This document shows positions 1 to 9,837 of a DNA stretch of 32,749 bases, piece by piece. Made by a program: the position numbers and the translations under genes. Position 1 is the first letter of the stretch. Each line of letters begins with the position of its first letter. The stretch lies in contig JAAEOP010000359.1 in assembly GCA_024223125.1 (NCBI GenBank), positions 1-32,749 on the forward strand, written 5' to 3'. The DNA is from Chloroflexota bacterium (lineage in GTDB: Bacteria; Chloroflexota; Anaerolineae; Promineifilales; Promineifilaceae). The notes beneath the pieces were generated by a model. The model was not told where the DNA came from. It ran no database searches and was given only the letters and a program-made list of their open reading frames with translations.

Positions 1-180
1 CATCTAGCCTGGAACATTCACAAACGAGCCTTCGATCTGGGTCTCATCTGCTACTATTCACAAGGTTGCGCCGACGGTACAAATGGAGATGTAGTCATGC
101 TGGGACCGCCGCTGATTGTAAATGAAGAGCAAGTGGAGGAAATGGTAGCCCTGCTGACACAGGCGATCAGTGTTCTGTGA
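1..180 (+). CDS. Class III aminotransferase, C-terminal fragment
   Basis: The reading frame is open from base 1 to a TGA at 178-180, giving 59 residues of a protein whose start lies outside the window. The tail contains GDVVMLGPPLIVNEEQVEEM, which matches the C-terminal end of PLP-dependent class III (omega/acetylornithine type) aminotransferases, where a GD-x-x-x-x-x-PPL stretch precedes a helix that closes the small domain. These enzymes move an amino group from an amino donor to an oxo-acid or aldehyde. The PLP lysine would lie upstream, so the substrate cannot be judged. The stop codon sits inside a perfect inverted repeat that continues into the intergenic space. Confidence 0.7.
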   Translation, partial: HLAWNIHKRAFDLGLICYYSQGCADGTNGDVVMLGPPLIVNEEQVEEMVALLTQAISVL

Positions 181-210
181 ACCGTAATCCGATTACGGTT
201 CACAGAACAC
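170..210. terminator. Perfect 20-bp inverted repeat between convergent genes
   Basis: The arm GTGTTCTGTGAACCGTAATC is followed by one base and then its exact reverse complement. The repeat overlaps the stop codon of the plus-strand aminotransferase and ends 3 bp before the stop of the minus-strand OsmC-like gene. The position suits a bidirectional terminator for two convergent genes. Neither side has a clear T tract, so it may instead be an intergenic palindrome of a repeat family. Confidence 0.55.
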
Positions 211-212
211 GA

Positions 213-683
213 TTAAACCCCCTCCATCTGCAACTCCGTCGTAATATCAATACTAGTGTAAATGCTGCGGTAAACGGGGCAGTAATCGGCGTGGAAGTTG
301 TGGACGCGCACGGCCGTGTCCCGATTGTCTGCGTCTATTTTGAGATGATAGGTGACGTGAATCCGTTTAATCACCAATACATTCCCTTCTTTTTCCACTT
401 CACCACGAGCTTCTGAGATTAAAATGCCGTCACCGGCCGGAATTTGTCGCGCTTCCAGCGCGCCGCCAAACGTGCCGGTCAGTCAACCAGCCGCGGCCGC
501 GATAACGTAATCCAGCGTCGTCGCATGAGGATCATGAATATTCATGTCCACACCATAATGCTCGGCTACTTCCGAATGGACGCCAAACCAAACCGGCTCA
601 CTTTCCACCGGCAGATAAGCCCGACGGCGCGGTCCCTTCACCCGCTCAATACGTACATTTGAGGTATATACAATTTCGCTCAT
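213..683 (-). CDS. OsmC-like thiol peroxidase, candidate selenoprotein (Sec67 from in-frame TGA)
   Basis: Two same-frame ORFs are separated only by a TGA at 483-485. Read through, they give 156 residues from the ATG at 681-683, which has AAGGA upstream. OsmC/Ohr-family proteins reduce organic hydroperoxides with a Cys pair. The first Cys normally lies at the start of a long helix after a small-residue run. Here that run is DYVIAAAAG (58-66), the TGA is residue 67, and LTGTFGGALEAR follows. The later cysteine is in HADYCPVY, near the C-terminus. A hairpin with a GGA loop starts 21 nt after the TGA. OsmC-like selenoproteins are known from metagenomic selenoproteome surveys. It lies 35 nt downstream of gyrB and is probably cotranscribed. 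A nonsense mutation or sequencing error is the alternative, but two other genes here show the same pattern. Confidence 0.78.
448..462 (-). promoter_or_regulatory. Candidate bacterial SECIS hairpin of the OsmC-like gene
   Basis: On the mRNA the stem CGCGCU/AGCGCG (6 bp, perfect) closes a GGA loop. The first loop G is 27 nt after the UGA, inside the distance reported for bacterial SECIS elements (roughly 16-37 nt). The hairpin lies within the coding region, as SelB recruitment in bacteria requires. Confidence 0.6.
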
Positions 684-718
684 AACTTTTTCCTTATGTA
701 TACAAGTTTGCACACTTG

Positions 719-2665
<1,947 letters not shown>

Positions 2666-2727
2666 TTACTGTGGTTTATCTTCAGAAACAGGAGACGCGG
2701 TAGATGTTGCCTTGCAAGCAACTGAAG

Positions 2728-2755
2728 ACGTTAAACCATTTGAATTTCGTGTCAA
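2728..2755 (-). promoter_or_regulatory. Possible sigma-70-type promoter of gyrB
   Basis: On the minus strand TTGACA (2750-2755) is followed after 16 bp by TAACGT (2728-2733), about 80 bp upstream of the gyrB ATG. The -35 is perfect and the -10 is weak. Confidence 0.35.
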
Positions 2756-2848
2756 AAATGGGTTTCAAACCAGGAATTATTAGGAGTATTTGTGCCCAAT
2801 TTCATAGCTTGATTTTATCACAGACAACCCCCTTTGGGTAATTTTATG

Positions 2849-4840
2849 TCACGACGGTCGCAGCCACAAAACCCCCGCTAATATTAGCCCTAACAGCGAC
2901 ACAAACAAACCCACAGACACGTCCCAGGGCTGGTAGCGGAAGGTGTATTCATGTGCCCCTGCCGCCGCTTCCACCATCAACCAGGGTGACTGTTTATCTA
3001 AGGGAATCAGCTTGCCATCCTGCCAGGCTCGCCAGCCACGCCACATATTTTCCATGACAATTAATTGTCCTGGTTGGTCGGCTTCACATCGGACTGTAAT
3101 GTACCCGCCTTGAGCCTGAGCTGTACACGGCCGTATCATTTTCCCCTCGCTATCTTGCACGATGGCATAATGGTTGGACGGTCGTTCCAGCACCCAGATG
3201 TCGCCAAACTGAGCCAACACTGTCTCATTTTCGGTCGGGGACGTATCTAACCGGCTGGCCGAAATCAGCGGCGGCGGTTCCTTGCGTTCTCGCCAATGGG
3301 ATGGCCGTACATGCTTCGTGATTTTTAGGCCGGCATCGGCCGCCAGTGGCCCCCAAAAATGCTCTCCAAATGGCAATGAGACCCATTGTGTGTCGTCTGT
3401 GATTGTCGATTCCAACACCCACGTCCAGACCATATTTTCCTGGTGGCTGACAAAGAGCCAACGGAAACTAAACTTGTAAGCCGTTTGCAAAGCCAGTGCC
3501 ATCAAACCAACAGCCAGTAGCGCGGTGAGTACGGCCGTCAGCTGGGGTTTATGGGTTGTATAAGCGGGTATTAAACTGCGGATAGGCCATTTTTGTTTGA
3601 GGGCCAAATCTAGTCCCCAGGCTGCCAGGGCTACAATCAACGGTACAGCCAAACCCTGGATGAGACTGGGATTACGGATACCGGCCGCAAATTCTGGCAC
3701 AAGGTAGGCCATCAGGCGGAAGGTATCGGCGCTGCTGGCAAAAAGCGTCAGCACAATGCCCAGGCAGAGAAACAATAGTAGCTTGCTGGCCTGGGAACGG
3801 GTGAGACGGCCGTCTTCCCCATCCCAATTTTGTTGTGGCAGCAAATATAATGGCAGCAAGGCCAACAGTATTGGCAGCCAACCAATATAGTTCATGTAAA
3901 GATATGGATGGGGCTGCTTTCCCAATTCCCAACTACGGTAAAAGCCTTCATTATTGATGACAAAATTAAAGGGTATATTTGCTAACGGTTGAGCCGACAT
4001 AAATAGGGGGTCAATATCTTTTCCAAATTGGGGCCAGAAATGGGCTAACGGAATCAGGAAGACGCTGGTTAACAGCAACGCCAATCCTCCAGCCAACAAA
4101 AACTCTTTCCACACCGGCCGCAGCCGCCGTTGTTCATCTACAAAAAAGACAGCGAAGGCAGGCAAGACGCTTAAGGCCAGACCCAATTGCAAATACCCTT
4201 GCCCGGCTACGATGGCCAGAGCCAAAACGATTGCCAGCAAAATTGTGTCCCGGCGACGGCCGTACAAAGCCAACTTTAAGCCCGGCGCAATGACCAGACT
4301 GCACGCGGCCGTAGACAAAATAACGCTGATCACGCCAATCTCCATCCGCGCTGCCAGATGCCCGCCGGCGACAACCAGCGCCGCTCCCCACAGCCGGGGC
4401 AGCAATCCCAGCCCCATCACCCGCAGCAGCCACCATTGCCCCAACCCGGCCATCGCCAGACTGCCGATGAGGATGACTTTGGAGCCGTTGATGCTGCCCC
4501 AAATGAGGGTGGAGAGGATGACCAGGGGATGCAGCACTCCGGCGTGCAGCTCCACAAATGCGGGTTGTCCGCCGTTGTAAGCTCCATTCCACATGACACA
4601 GGCGCCGCAGCGCAGTAGATTTTGCCAGATGTAGTGAGGTTGGATGGACATGCCGTATTCACGGCCGTGTGGCCATTCTAACGGCGAAAAATCCAAAAAA
4701 TTACGGCCGATGAATAATGTCCAGGCCAGAATCAAAGTGATTTCCAGCAGCGGCTGCCAGGGAATAGAGCGGTCTGGGTCTTTGGCAAGTAACCAATCTT
4801 TGATCTTATTTCGTTGGGAGTTAGGAGTGACTGAATCCAT
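2849..4840 (-). CDS. YfhO-like polytopic membrane protein
   Basis: Starting from the ATG at 4840 gives 663 residues. The open frame runs on to 5266, but that extra part is antisense to a relic gene and is unlikely to be coded. One hydrophobic segment near residue 25-45 is followed by about ten more, with glycosyltransferase-C-like loops. A soluble C-terminal domain contains MENMWRGWRAWQDGKLIPL and AGAHEYTFRYQPW, then a last membrane helix. That ending is typical of the YfhO family (PF09586), membrane proteins linked to glycosylation of teichoic-acid or lipid-linked polymers. The substrate is not deducible. No strong Shine-Dalgarno sequence precedes the start. It contains five copies of ACGGCCGT. 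Confidence 0.72.
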   Translation of the reverse strand: MDSVTPNSQRNKIKDWLLAKDPDRSIPWQPLLEITLILAWTLFIGRNFLDFSPLEWPHGREYGMSIQPHYIWQNLLRCGACVMWNGAYNGGQPAFVELHAGVLHPLVILSTLIWGSINGSKVILIGSLAMAGLGQWWLLRVMGLGLLPRLWGAALVVAGGHLAARMEIGVISVILSTAACSLVIAPGLKLALYGRRRDTILLAIVLALAIVAGQGYLQLGLALSVLPAFAVFFVDEQRRLRPVWKEFLLAGGLALLLTSVFLIPLAHFWPQFGKDIDPLFMSAQPLANIPFNFVINNEGFYRSWELGKQPHPYLYMNYIGWLPILLALLPLYLLPQQNWDGEDGRLTRSQASKLLLFLCLGIVLTLFASSADTFRLMAYLVPEFAAGIRNPSLIQGLAVPLIVALAAWGLDLALKQKWPIRSLIPAYTTHKPQLTAVLTALLAVGLMALALQTAYKFSFRWLFVSHQENMVWTWVLESTITDDTQWVSLPFGEHFWGPLAADAGLKITKHVRPSHWRERKEPPPLISASRLDTSPTENETVLAQFGDIWVLERPSNHYAIVQDSEGKMIRPCTAQAQGGYITVRCEADQPGQLIVMENMWRGWRAWQDGKLIPLDKQSPWLMVEAAAGAHEYTFRYQPWDVSVGLFVSLLGLILAGVLWLRPS

Positions 4841-4982
4841 AGAATTGTTTTTAGATGATAAATGATGGATATACTTTAGCAGTAAGTTTACGAGGGGCAA
4901 GTGGCAAGTAATATCAATCGTATTAGCATGTGGCGTCATGTCTCTTGTCATTAGGGCTTGCCCGTAAATAACTTTTGAGTTT

Positions 4983-5020
4983 CCAGATTGGTTCACTCTC
5001 GAAAGAGTGAACCAATCTGG
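4983..5020. repeat. 17-bp inverted repeat with CGAA loop
   Basis: CCAGATTGGTTCACTCT, then CGAA, then the exact reverse complement. It lies between the YfhO-like gene and the divergent relic, and supplies a spurious ATG for the relic's frame. The core resembles part of the palindrome at 170-210 (GATT...GGTTCAC), so both may belong to one intergenic hairpin family. Confidence 0.6.
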
Positions 5021-5030
5021 CCAAGTTAAA

Positions 5031-5360
5031 AACGAGCGTTCCCTAAGCAGCGGCTCCGTGGAGACACGGCTGTTAGACATGGAAATGGCGCGCCTCTTTA
5101 TAGGCGGCCGGGGGCTGGGCGCCCGCTTGTTGTGGGATTTAGTGGGGCCAGATGTAGAACCACTTTCTCCGGAAAACGTGCTGATATTCATCACCGGCCC
5201 CATCGAAGTCACCGTTATCGGCAATGCTCTGATGCAGTTCATCACCCTGGGCGAAATAAAAGACATCGAGGAAGGTCGTCACATCGTAGCTCACATGGCA
5301 GCGCAAGAACGATACAACCCCGACTGGACGCCGGACTGCCAGCCGACGTTATCCTCATAA
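5031..5360 (+). pseudogene. Relic: aldehyde:ferredoxin oxidoreductase N-terminus joined to a rhamnulokinase-like C-terminus
   Basis: The frame reads through two unrelated pieces. The first carries ARLFIGGRGLGARLLWDLVG and then DPVxPLSPENVLIF-like sequence, typical of the N-terminal domain of tungsten aldehyde:ferredoxin oxidoreductases. At about 5193-5201 (Thr-Gly-Pro) it changes to GPIEVTVIGNALMQ and LGEIKDIEEGR, which matches the end of FGGY sugar kinases of the rhamnulokinase type. Both families have a Gly-Pro at the join, which suggests a deletion through short shared sequence. Neither part has its catalytic region. GGAGGAAAACAT just after the stop looks like the ribosome site of a lost downstream gene. 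A translated chimera cannot be ruled out, but a deletion scar is more likely. Confidence 0.6.
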
Positions 5361-5451
5361 CATTAGCCATTCTACAGGAGGAAAACATCTAATTTTGTAA
5401 TGGTCAAAGGTTGCTTGAAATTTCCTATGGTCGCAGCAATTGGGGTAATTA

Positions 5452-5523
5452 GGGCTTGCAGCTCAATGGCAGAGCGCGCGGCTCATAACCGCTCGGTTCC
5501 AGGTTCGAATCCTGGCAGGCCCA
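5452..5523 (+). tRNA. tRNA with anticodon CAT (elongator Met or Ile2)
   Basis: The 72-nt cloverleaf folds with acceptor GGGCTTG/CAGGCCC, D stem GCTC/GAGC, anticodon loop CTCATAA and T arm CCAGG-TTCGAAT-CCTGG. The discriminator base is A and CCA is not encoded. The outermost anticodon-stem pair is mismatched (C/T). The initiator features, three G-C pairs in the anticodon stem and an unpaired 1-72, are absent. It is therefore an elongator tRNA-Met or a lysidine-modified tRNA-Ile, which sequence alone does not separate. Confidence 0.9.
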
Positions 5524-5535
5524 TGATAAAAGTAG

Positions 5536-5562
5536 AAGCCACCTAATGTAGGTGGCTTTTTT
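5536..5562 (+). terminator. Rho-independent terminator after the tRNA
   Basis: The stem AAGCCACCTA/TAGGTGGCTT with loop ATG is followed by a run of T, 12 nt after the tRNA. On the other strand it could also stop readthrough from the convergent helicase gene. Confidence 0.88.
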
Positions 5563-5596
5563 GTCTGATTGGGTGTTGTCAGCGGTTTCTAGGCCG

Positions 5597-7132
5597 TTAA
5601 TTTCTACGGCCGCGACGATGACGACCCCGTTTTTTAGATTTAGACCGTTTTTTGCTGGTGGCGGGAGTGTCCAATGGTTGTGCCGGAGGGTTGTGTAGGG
5701 ACTGCTGGTAATAATCGTCCAAAAGCATCGCCATCAGAGCAATGCTTTCTTCGTCGGCTGCCCATTCCCGTACCAAAGGGATAAAGCGCTGCATCCGTTC
5801 CGTTTTCAGCTTGTCACGGTCGCGTAAGTGGGCTTCTAATAAAACGGTGGTACGTTCAGAGACGATGGCGGTAACATCTTCTTTGCTGGGTAACGGCCGC
5901 TGCTGAAAATCAATGCTGTACTGTTTGGTAATACGCTTAAGCTGGGCTTCCTCTGTAAAATCCCCGATCAGCGAAATGGCTTCCCCGGCCGCGCCGGCCC
6001 GCCCTGTGCGTCCGGCGCGGTGGATATACACTTCCGGGTCTTTGGGAACTTCATATTGAATCACATGAGATAATTCCGAAATATCAATACCCCGCGCAGC
6101 CACATCCGTAGCCACCAAAAAGCGTAGCTTCCCCTGTTTCAGCCGGGCCATTACCTTTTCCCGGTCATTTTGAGAGATGTCGCCGCTCAGTTCATCGGCG
6201 TCATAACCAAAACGACGCAGCACCACATTAACGTAATTTACTCGTGTTTTGGTATTGCAGAAAATGATGGCCGAATCGGGGTTCTCCACTTCAATGATAC
6301 GCACCAACCCCCGATCCTTGTCCAGCGCTGGAACCTGATAAAAGACGTGAGTTGTTTCCACCACATGCACCTGATCGCGGCTAAGGCTGAGATAAGAGGC
6401 ATCATGCAAAAATTGGCGGGCCAAACTTTGTACCCGTGCCGGAAAGGTGGCTGAGAACATGCAGCCATACAGCTTTCTTTCCGGTAAGAATTCCTGCACG
6501 CGGCGCATATCAGGATAAAAGCCCATGGAAAGCATCCGGTCGGCCTCATCCATTACAAAGACTTTGAGATGTTTCAGAGAGAGCGAGCGGCGCAGCAGAT
6601 GATCTAACACCCGGCCCGGCGTGCCCACGACCAGATGGGCGCCCTTTTTGAAGGCGGCCAACTGCGGCCCGTATTTGACGCCGCCATAAACGGCGATGGT
6701 ACGCATACCAGTTTCTCCAGCCAATAGTTTGGCTTCGGTGGCTACCTGTTGCGCCAGTTCTCGGGTGGGAACTAGCACTAATGCCTGACAAGCGTCTTGC
6801 CGGGGGTTGACCAACTCCATGATGGGCATGATGAAAGCTCCTGTTTTGCCGCTGCCGGTGTGGGATTGTACCATGATGTCTCGGCCGGCCATGATGTAGG
6901 GCATGGCTTTGGACTGCACGGCCGTTAACTCTTTCCAACCGGCGCGGGTTGTCGCTTCTTGTAAGCGAGGCGGCAGGTCAGCCATCGTTACCTGAGGCAA
7001 ACTATCTTCTGGTTCTACAATGTGGGTTTCTACGCCCGGCTGCGATTCTGCACCGGGTTCTTGTTCTGTATTTGTTTGATTTGTCATAGGGGTGATGATA
7101 CCGGAATTGGGTTGATGTTGCACTTTATCCAT
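5597..7132 (-). CDS. DEAD-box ATP-dependent RNA helicase
   Basis: A 511-residue superfamily 2 RNA helicase that unwinds short RNA duplexes with ATP. Visible motifs are the Q-motif region near 68-73, Walker A HTGSGKT (91-97), PTRELAQ (122-128), TPGR (171-174), DEAD (195-198), SAT (227-229), a conserved ARGID (346-350) and HRAGRTGR (371-378). The tail ends in a very basic Lys/Arg run (about 493-511), a likely RNA-binding extension as in RhlE or CshA types. ATGs at codons 1 and 16 are both possible starts and neither has a strong ribosome site. It lies 57 nt downstream of the deiodinase-like gene on the same strand. Confidence 0.92.
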   Translation of the reverse strand: MDKVQHQPNSGIITPMTNQTNTEQEPGAESQPGVETHIVEPEDSLPQVTMADLPPRLQEATTRAGWKELTAVQSKAMPYIMAGRDIMVQSHTGSGKTGAFIMPIMELVNPRQDACQALVLVPTRELAQQVATEAKLLAGETGMRTIAVYGGVKYGPQLAAFKKGAHLVVGTPGRVLDHLLRRSLSLKHLKVFVMDEADRMLSMGFYPDMRRVQEFLPERKLYGCMFSATFPARVQSLARQFLHDASYLSLSRDQVHVVETTHVFYQVPALDKDRGLVRIIEVENPDSAIIFCNTKTRVNYVNVVLRRFGYDADELSGDISQNDREKVMARLKQGKLRFLVATDVAARGIDISELSHVIQYEVPKDPEVYIHRAGRTGRAGAAGEAISLIGDFTEEAQLKRITKQYSIDFQQRPLPSKEDVTAIVSERTTVLLEAHLRDRDKLKTERMQRFIPLVREWAADEESIALMAMLLDDYYQQSLHNPPAQPLDTPATSKKRSKSKKRGRHRRGRRN

Positions 7133-7189
7133 GAGAATCTGTGCTTTGCGTCCAACCTGTGCATCTATTTGAACTTTTCCGACAAACTG

Positions 7190-7891
7190 CTAAAAACCAG
7201 AACTGTAAAACTCTTCCACCGCTTTAGGCCCGTTACGTTCCAAACCGGCCCGAAATTTATCGGGATCGCTGGCACGGTAATCTAGTCGTTCAACACGGAA
7301 AGGGGCCAGTCGTTCACGGCCGTGACGTCGTTCAGCCACATCAATAAAATAGTGAATGGCATTGGCCACACTGTTACTGTCCGTCCAATCTGCTTTGTAA
7401 ACCGGCTTCCCCACTCGATTAAAAATCCAGGTCATATTGGGCATAGACCCATATGCCCGGTGGCAGGCTCCATCCAGCGCATCCACCAAAATAGGGCGGG
7501 TAACTCCCAATATATCGCGCAGGGCGCGGGCATGGGCAAACTTCTCAGCCTGTGAACGGTGATGCAGATAATGTTCACCAGGGTGGGCTTCATTTGTATA
7601 CAAAAAGATGGAGCCAACGTTGTGATCGGCCACTTCCTCCGCCAAAGCATTCATGGATGGCGCCGCCATCCCACAATATGGTCAGGTGAAACTGCCAAAT
7701 TCCACAATTGTGTAAGTATGCTGTTTCCAGATGGCGCTCAAACTTGTCTCTGTTTCATCCAGCCGCCAAAGGGGGAAACCGGGCGCTTTCTTACCTAACG
7801 GCGGGCTGTTCCTAAAGTTTAGCCAGGGCATTATCTTCTCAGCGGTAAATTCATCATAGTTGTAACGGGTCATCAAATCGGGTGTACTCAT
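7190..7891 (-). CDS. Iodothyronine-deiodinase-like thioredoxin-fold protein, candidate selenoprotein (Sec70 from in-frame TGA)
   Basis: Two same-frame ORFs meet at a TGA (7682-7684). Joined from the ATG at 7889-7891, which has GGAGG five bases upstream, they give 233 residues. Around the TGA the protein reads VEFGSFT-U-PYCGMAAPSM, then SIFLYTNEAHPGEHY. In animal deiodinases (PF00837) the corresponding motifs are FGSCT-U-PPF and an EAHP sequence, with Sec as the catalytic residue. Here the Sec starts a UxxC motif (U70, C73), which suits a thiol redox or peroxidase role. Bacterial homologues are known, and iodothyronine is not an expected substrate. A strong hairpin follows the TGA. A caller without Sec handling would begin the gene at MAAPSM and lose the active site. 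The ATG at 7933 lies in repeat sequence and is less likely. Confidence 0.85.
7655..7671 (-). promoter_or_regulatory. Candidate bacterial SECIS hairpin of the deiodinase-like gene
   Basis: The mRNA stem GGAUGGC/GCCAUCC (7 bp, perfect) closes a GGC loop. The first loop G is 18 nt after the UGA, within the bacterial SECIS range. It is the strongest local hairpin in this gene by eye. Confidence 0.68.
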
Positions 7892-7916
7892 TTCGGCCTC
7901 CATCAAGTACGTATTA

Positions 7917-8088
7917 TTTTCCCGGAAACTCATACATCAACAATTTGCCGTTATATATGTTGTAACCATTCAGGCGCCCGGCACTTCATTACCAAGTCTA
8001 CTGGAGTAGCACACTCGTTTATAAGTGCCGGGCACCTTGGGGGATACATCAACAATTTGCCGTTATATATGTTTAGTTTCCGGGAAAA
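7917..8088. repeat. Composite repeat: 14-bp outer inverted repeat, 30-bp direct repeat, inner hairpin
   Basis: TTTTCCCGGAAACT (7917-7930) is matched in inverted orientation by AGTTTCCGGGAAAA (8075-8088). Inside, a 30-bp sequence starting ATACATCAACAATTTG occurs at 7932-7961 and again at 8044-8073. Between the copies are TTGTAACCATTCAG (from 7960) and a hairpin CGCCCGGCACTT...AAGTGCCGGGCA. The TTGTAAC end is shared with the mini-elements at 19886 and 32136. This covers much of the gap between the deiodinase-like gene and the DUF3179 gene. The rest, up to 8277, shows no gene. Confidence 0.7.
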
Positions 8089-8218
8089 TGTTGATGAGTC
8101 AGTTTATCGCCCTTATGCTTACTTGTCCTTTTTCGTGACCAGGCTCACGGTTTGATTAAGCTAAACATGAATAATGGGAAGAAAGAGTTATCCAGATTCA
8201 TCTATGAAACGTACATGT

Positions 8219-8252
8219 TAGACCTATGGAATTTTTAAAACCTCCAGGTCTA
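8219..8252. other. Small inverted repeat upstream of the DUF3179 gene
   Basis: TAGACCT and AGGTCTA flank a 20-base AT-rich spacer, ending 25 bp before the start codon. It could be a leader hairpin or an operator. Nothing else in the sequence assigns a role. Confidence 0.3.
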
Positions 8253-8277
8253 CAATTGCAAACAGGGAGATTGACAT

Positions 8278-9666
8278 ATGTTCAAATTGAAACGACAGTG
8301 GTCTTTTGGAATTGTTTTTGTGGGAATTTTTGTATTGGCTGCTTGCAGTGGTGTATCGGGTGGTAATGAGCCGGCGGCCGATAATGTATCTGAAGCGGTG
8401 GCAGTAGAAGAACGGCCGTCACCCACGCCTGTGCCGCCTGAACCTACCCTCGAACCGGAACCTGAACCAACTGAAACCATGCCAGCAGAAACGCCAACTG
8501 AAGCAGCAGCGGCCGAACCAACCGCCACCGAAGAGAGCAGCGACGCCAGCGAAGATCAAATTGTTACTGAAGATGGGTTGGTTATCTTCACGGCCGATGA
8601 CCGTTCAGACAACTTCACCGCTCTTACTCGCGGTTGGAACACCAATTGGGAACGGCACACCATTGCTTACGATGAAATTCTCTCTGGCGGGCCGCCGCGA
8701 GACGGTATCCCTTCCATAGATGATCCCCAATTTATCAGCCAGGATGATGCGGCCGCATGGTTGGCCGAAAATGAACCGGTCATCGCTGTAGAAATCAACG
8801 GTGAAGCCCGTGCATACCCGCTCCAGGTGTTGACCTGGCATGAAATTGTGAACGACACATTAGGCAATACACCCATCATCATTACCTTTTGCCCCCTGTG
8901 TAATTCAGCTATCGTTTTTGAAGCGCTGGTCAATGGGGAACCGACACAGTTTGGTACTTCTGGCTTACTGCGTAACTCCGACTTAATTATGTATGACCGG
9001 CAGACGGAAAGTTTGTGGCAGCAGTTTACTGGCGAGGCAATTGTGGGCGACCAGGTTGGCAACGGCCGCCTCACTTTCCTGCCTTCTTTCCTCATCAGCT
9101 TTGATGATTTCCGCGCCGCTTACCCGGATGGTGTCATTTTGTCTAAGGAAACGGGGTTTAATCGCCCTTATGGTAATAATCCGTATGTGGGGTATGACAC
9201 GATTGGCGGACGGGATCCGTTTTTGTTTCAGGGTGAGATTGACGGCCGTTTACCGGCCGTTGAGCGTGTCGTAACCGTTTCTTTGGACGAGGAGGGGTTG
9301 GACATTGCTTATCCCCTCTCTGTTTTGTCCGCAGTTGGGATCATCAATGATGAGCAGGGCGGTCGTAATTTGGCCGTTTTCCACATCTTTGGCACTGCCA
9401 GCGCTCTGGACGCCGAACAAATTGCGGCCTCGGAAGATGTGGGTGCCACCGGTGTGTTTGACCCCGTTGTAGATGGACAAGCGCTAACCTTCACCACTGA
9501 TGGCGAATTGTTTACCGATAATGAAACGGGCAGTTTCTGGAACATTGTGGGGCAGGCTGTAGATGGCCCGTTGGCCGGAACCCAATTGCAACCCATCGTT
9601 AATGGAGATCATTTCTGGTTCTCCTGGGCCGCCTTTAAGCCGGATACGATTATTTACCAACCATGA
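8278..9666 (+). CDS. DUF3179 domain lipoprotein
   Basis: 462 residues with a signal peptide ending in the lipobox LAAC (Cys23), so it should be an outer-surface lipoprotein. A Pro/Glu/Thr-rich linker runs from about 40 to 90 and spaces the domain from the membrane. The folded part begins near residue 100 and matches DUF3179, with AYPLQVLTWHEIVND, then TFCPLCNS, where two cysteines in CPLC may bind a metal or form a redox pair. The tail GDHFWFSWAAFKPDT is also typical. The biochemical role of DUF3179 is not established. The ATG has GGGAG about 8 nt upstream. A 37-codon relic of a second DUF3179 gene lies just downstream at 10110-10220. Confidence 0.88.
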   Translation: MFKLKRQWSFGIVFVGIFVLAACSGVSGGNEPAADNVSEAVAVEERPSPTPVPPEPTLEPEPEPTETMPAETPTEAAAAEPTATEESSDASEDQIVTEDGLVIFTADDRSDNFTALTRGWNTNWERHTIAYDEILSGGPPRDGIPSIDDPQFISQDDAAAWLAENEPVIAVEINGEARAYPLQVLTWHEIVNDTLGNTPIIITFCPLCNSAIVFEALVNGEPTQFGTSGLLRNSDLIMYDRQTESLWQQFTGEAIVGDQVGNGRLTFLPSFLISFDDFRAAYPDGVILSKETGFNRPYGNNPYVGYDTIGGRDPFLFQGEIDGRLPAVERVVTVSLDEEGLDIAYPLSVLSAVGIINDEQGGRNLAVFHIFGTASALDAEQIAASEDVGATGVFDPVVDGQALTFTTDGELFTDNETGSFWNIVGQAVDGPLAGTQLQPIVNGDHFWFSWAAFKPDTIIYQP

Positions 9667-9681
9667 TTTTGAAGATACTTG

Positions 9682-9707
9682 ATTGGATAATTACGTGATT
9701 ATCCAAT
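9682..9707 (+). terminator. Hairpin after the DUF3179 gene
   Basis: ATTGGATAAT and ATTATCCAAT form a perfect 10-bp stem with a 6-nt loop, 15 nt after the stop. It is AT-rich and lacks a T run, so it would be a weak terminator. Confidence 0.4.
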
Positions 9708-9717
9708 TACCATAAGT

Positions 9718-9806
9718 GTTAACTTAAGCGAAGACCTCGCAGGTTTTAACGCAAAACCTCAGAGGGGCGTAGATCATTTTGGAAACCTGCGAGGTCTTAA
9801 GTTAAC
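9718..9806. repeat. Long imperfect inverted repeat with GACCTCGCAGGTTT core
   Basis: The left arm (9718-9746) and right arm (9783-9806) are reverse complements apart from a small insertion in the left arm. The ends are GTTAAC and the core is AGACCTCGCAGGTTT. The spacer contains a partial extra copy (AAAACCTC). It looks like a REP or MITE-type intergenic element. It carries no gene and ends just before the next CDS. Confidence 0.7.
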
Positions 9807-9837
9807 GACAATGATCCAATTACTTATTTACATAACC

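Noticed and set aside
483..485. Genome-wide reassignment of TGA to Trp, Gly or Cys
   Set aside because: TGA is the natural end of several complete genes in the window, and internal TGA occurs only at redox-site positions.
4841..5266. Extension of the YfhO-like gene to an ATG at 5266
   Set aside because: The extra 142 residues are antisense to the AOR/kinase relic and through the palindrome at 4983-5020, and have low-complexity composition unlike the family's N-terminus.
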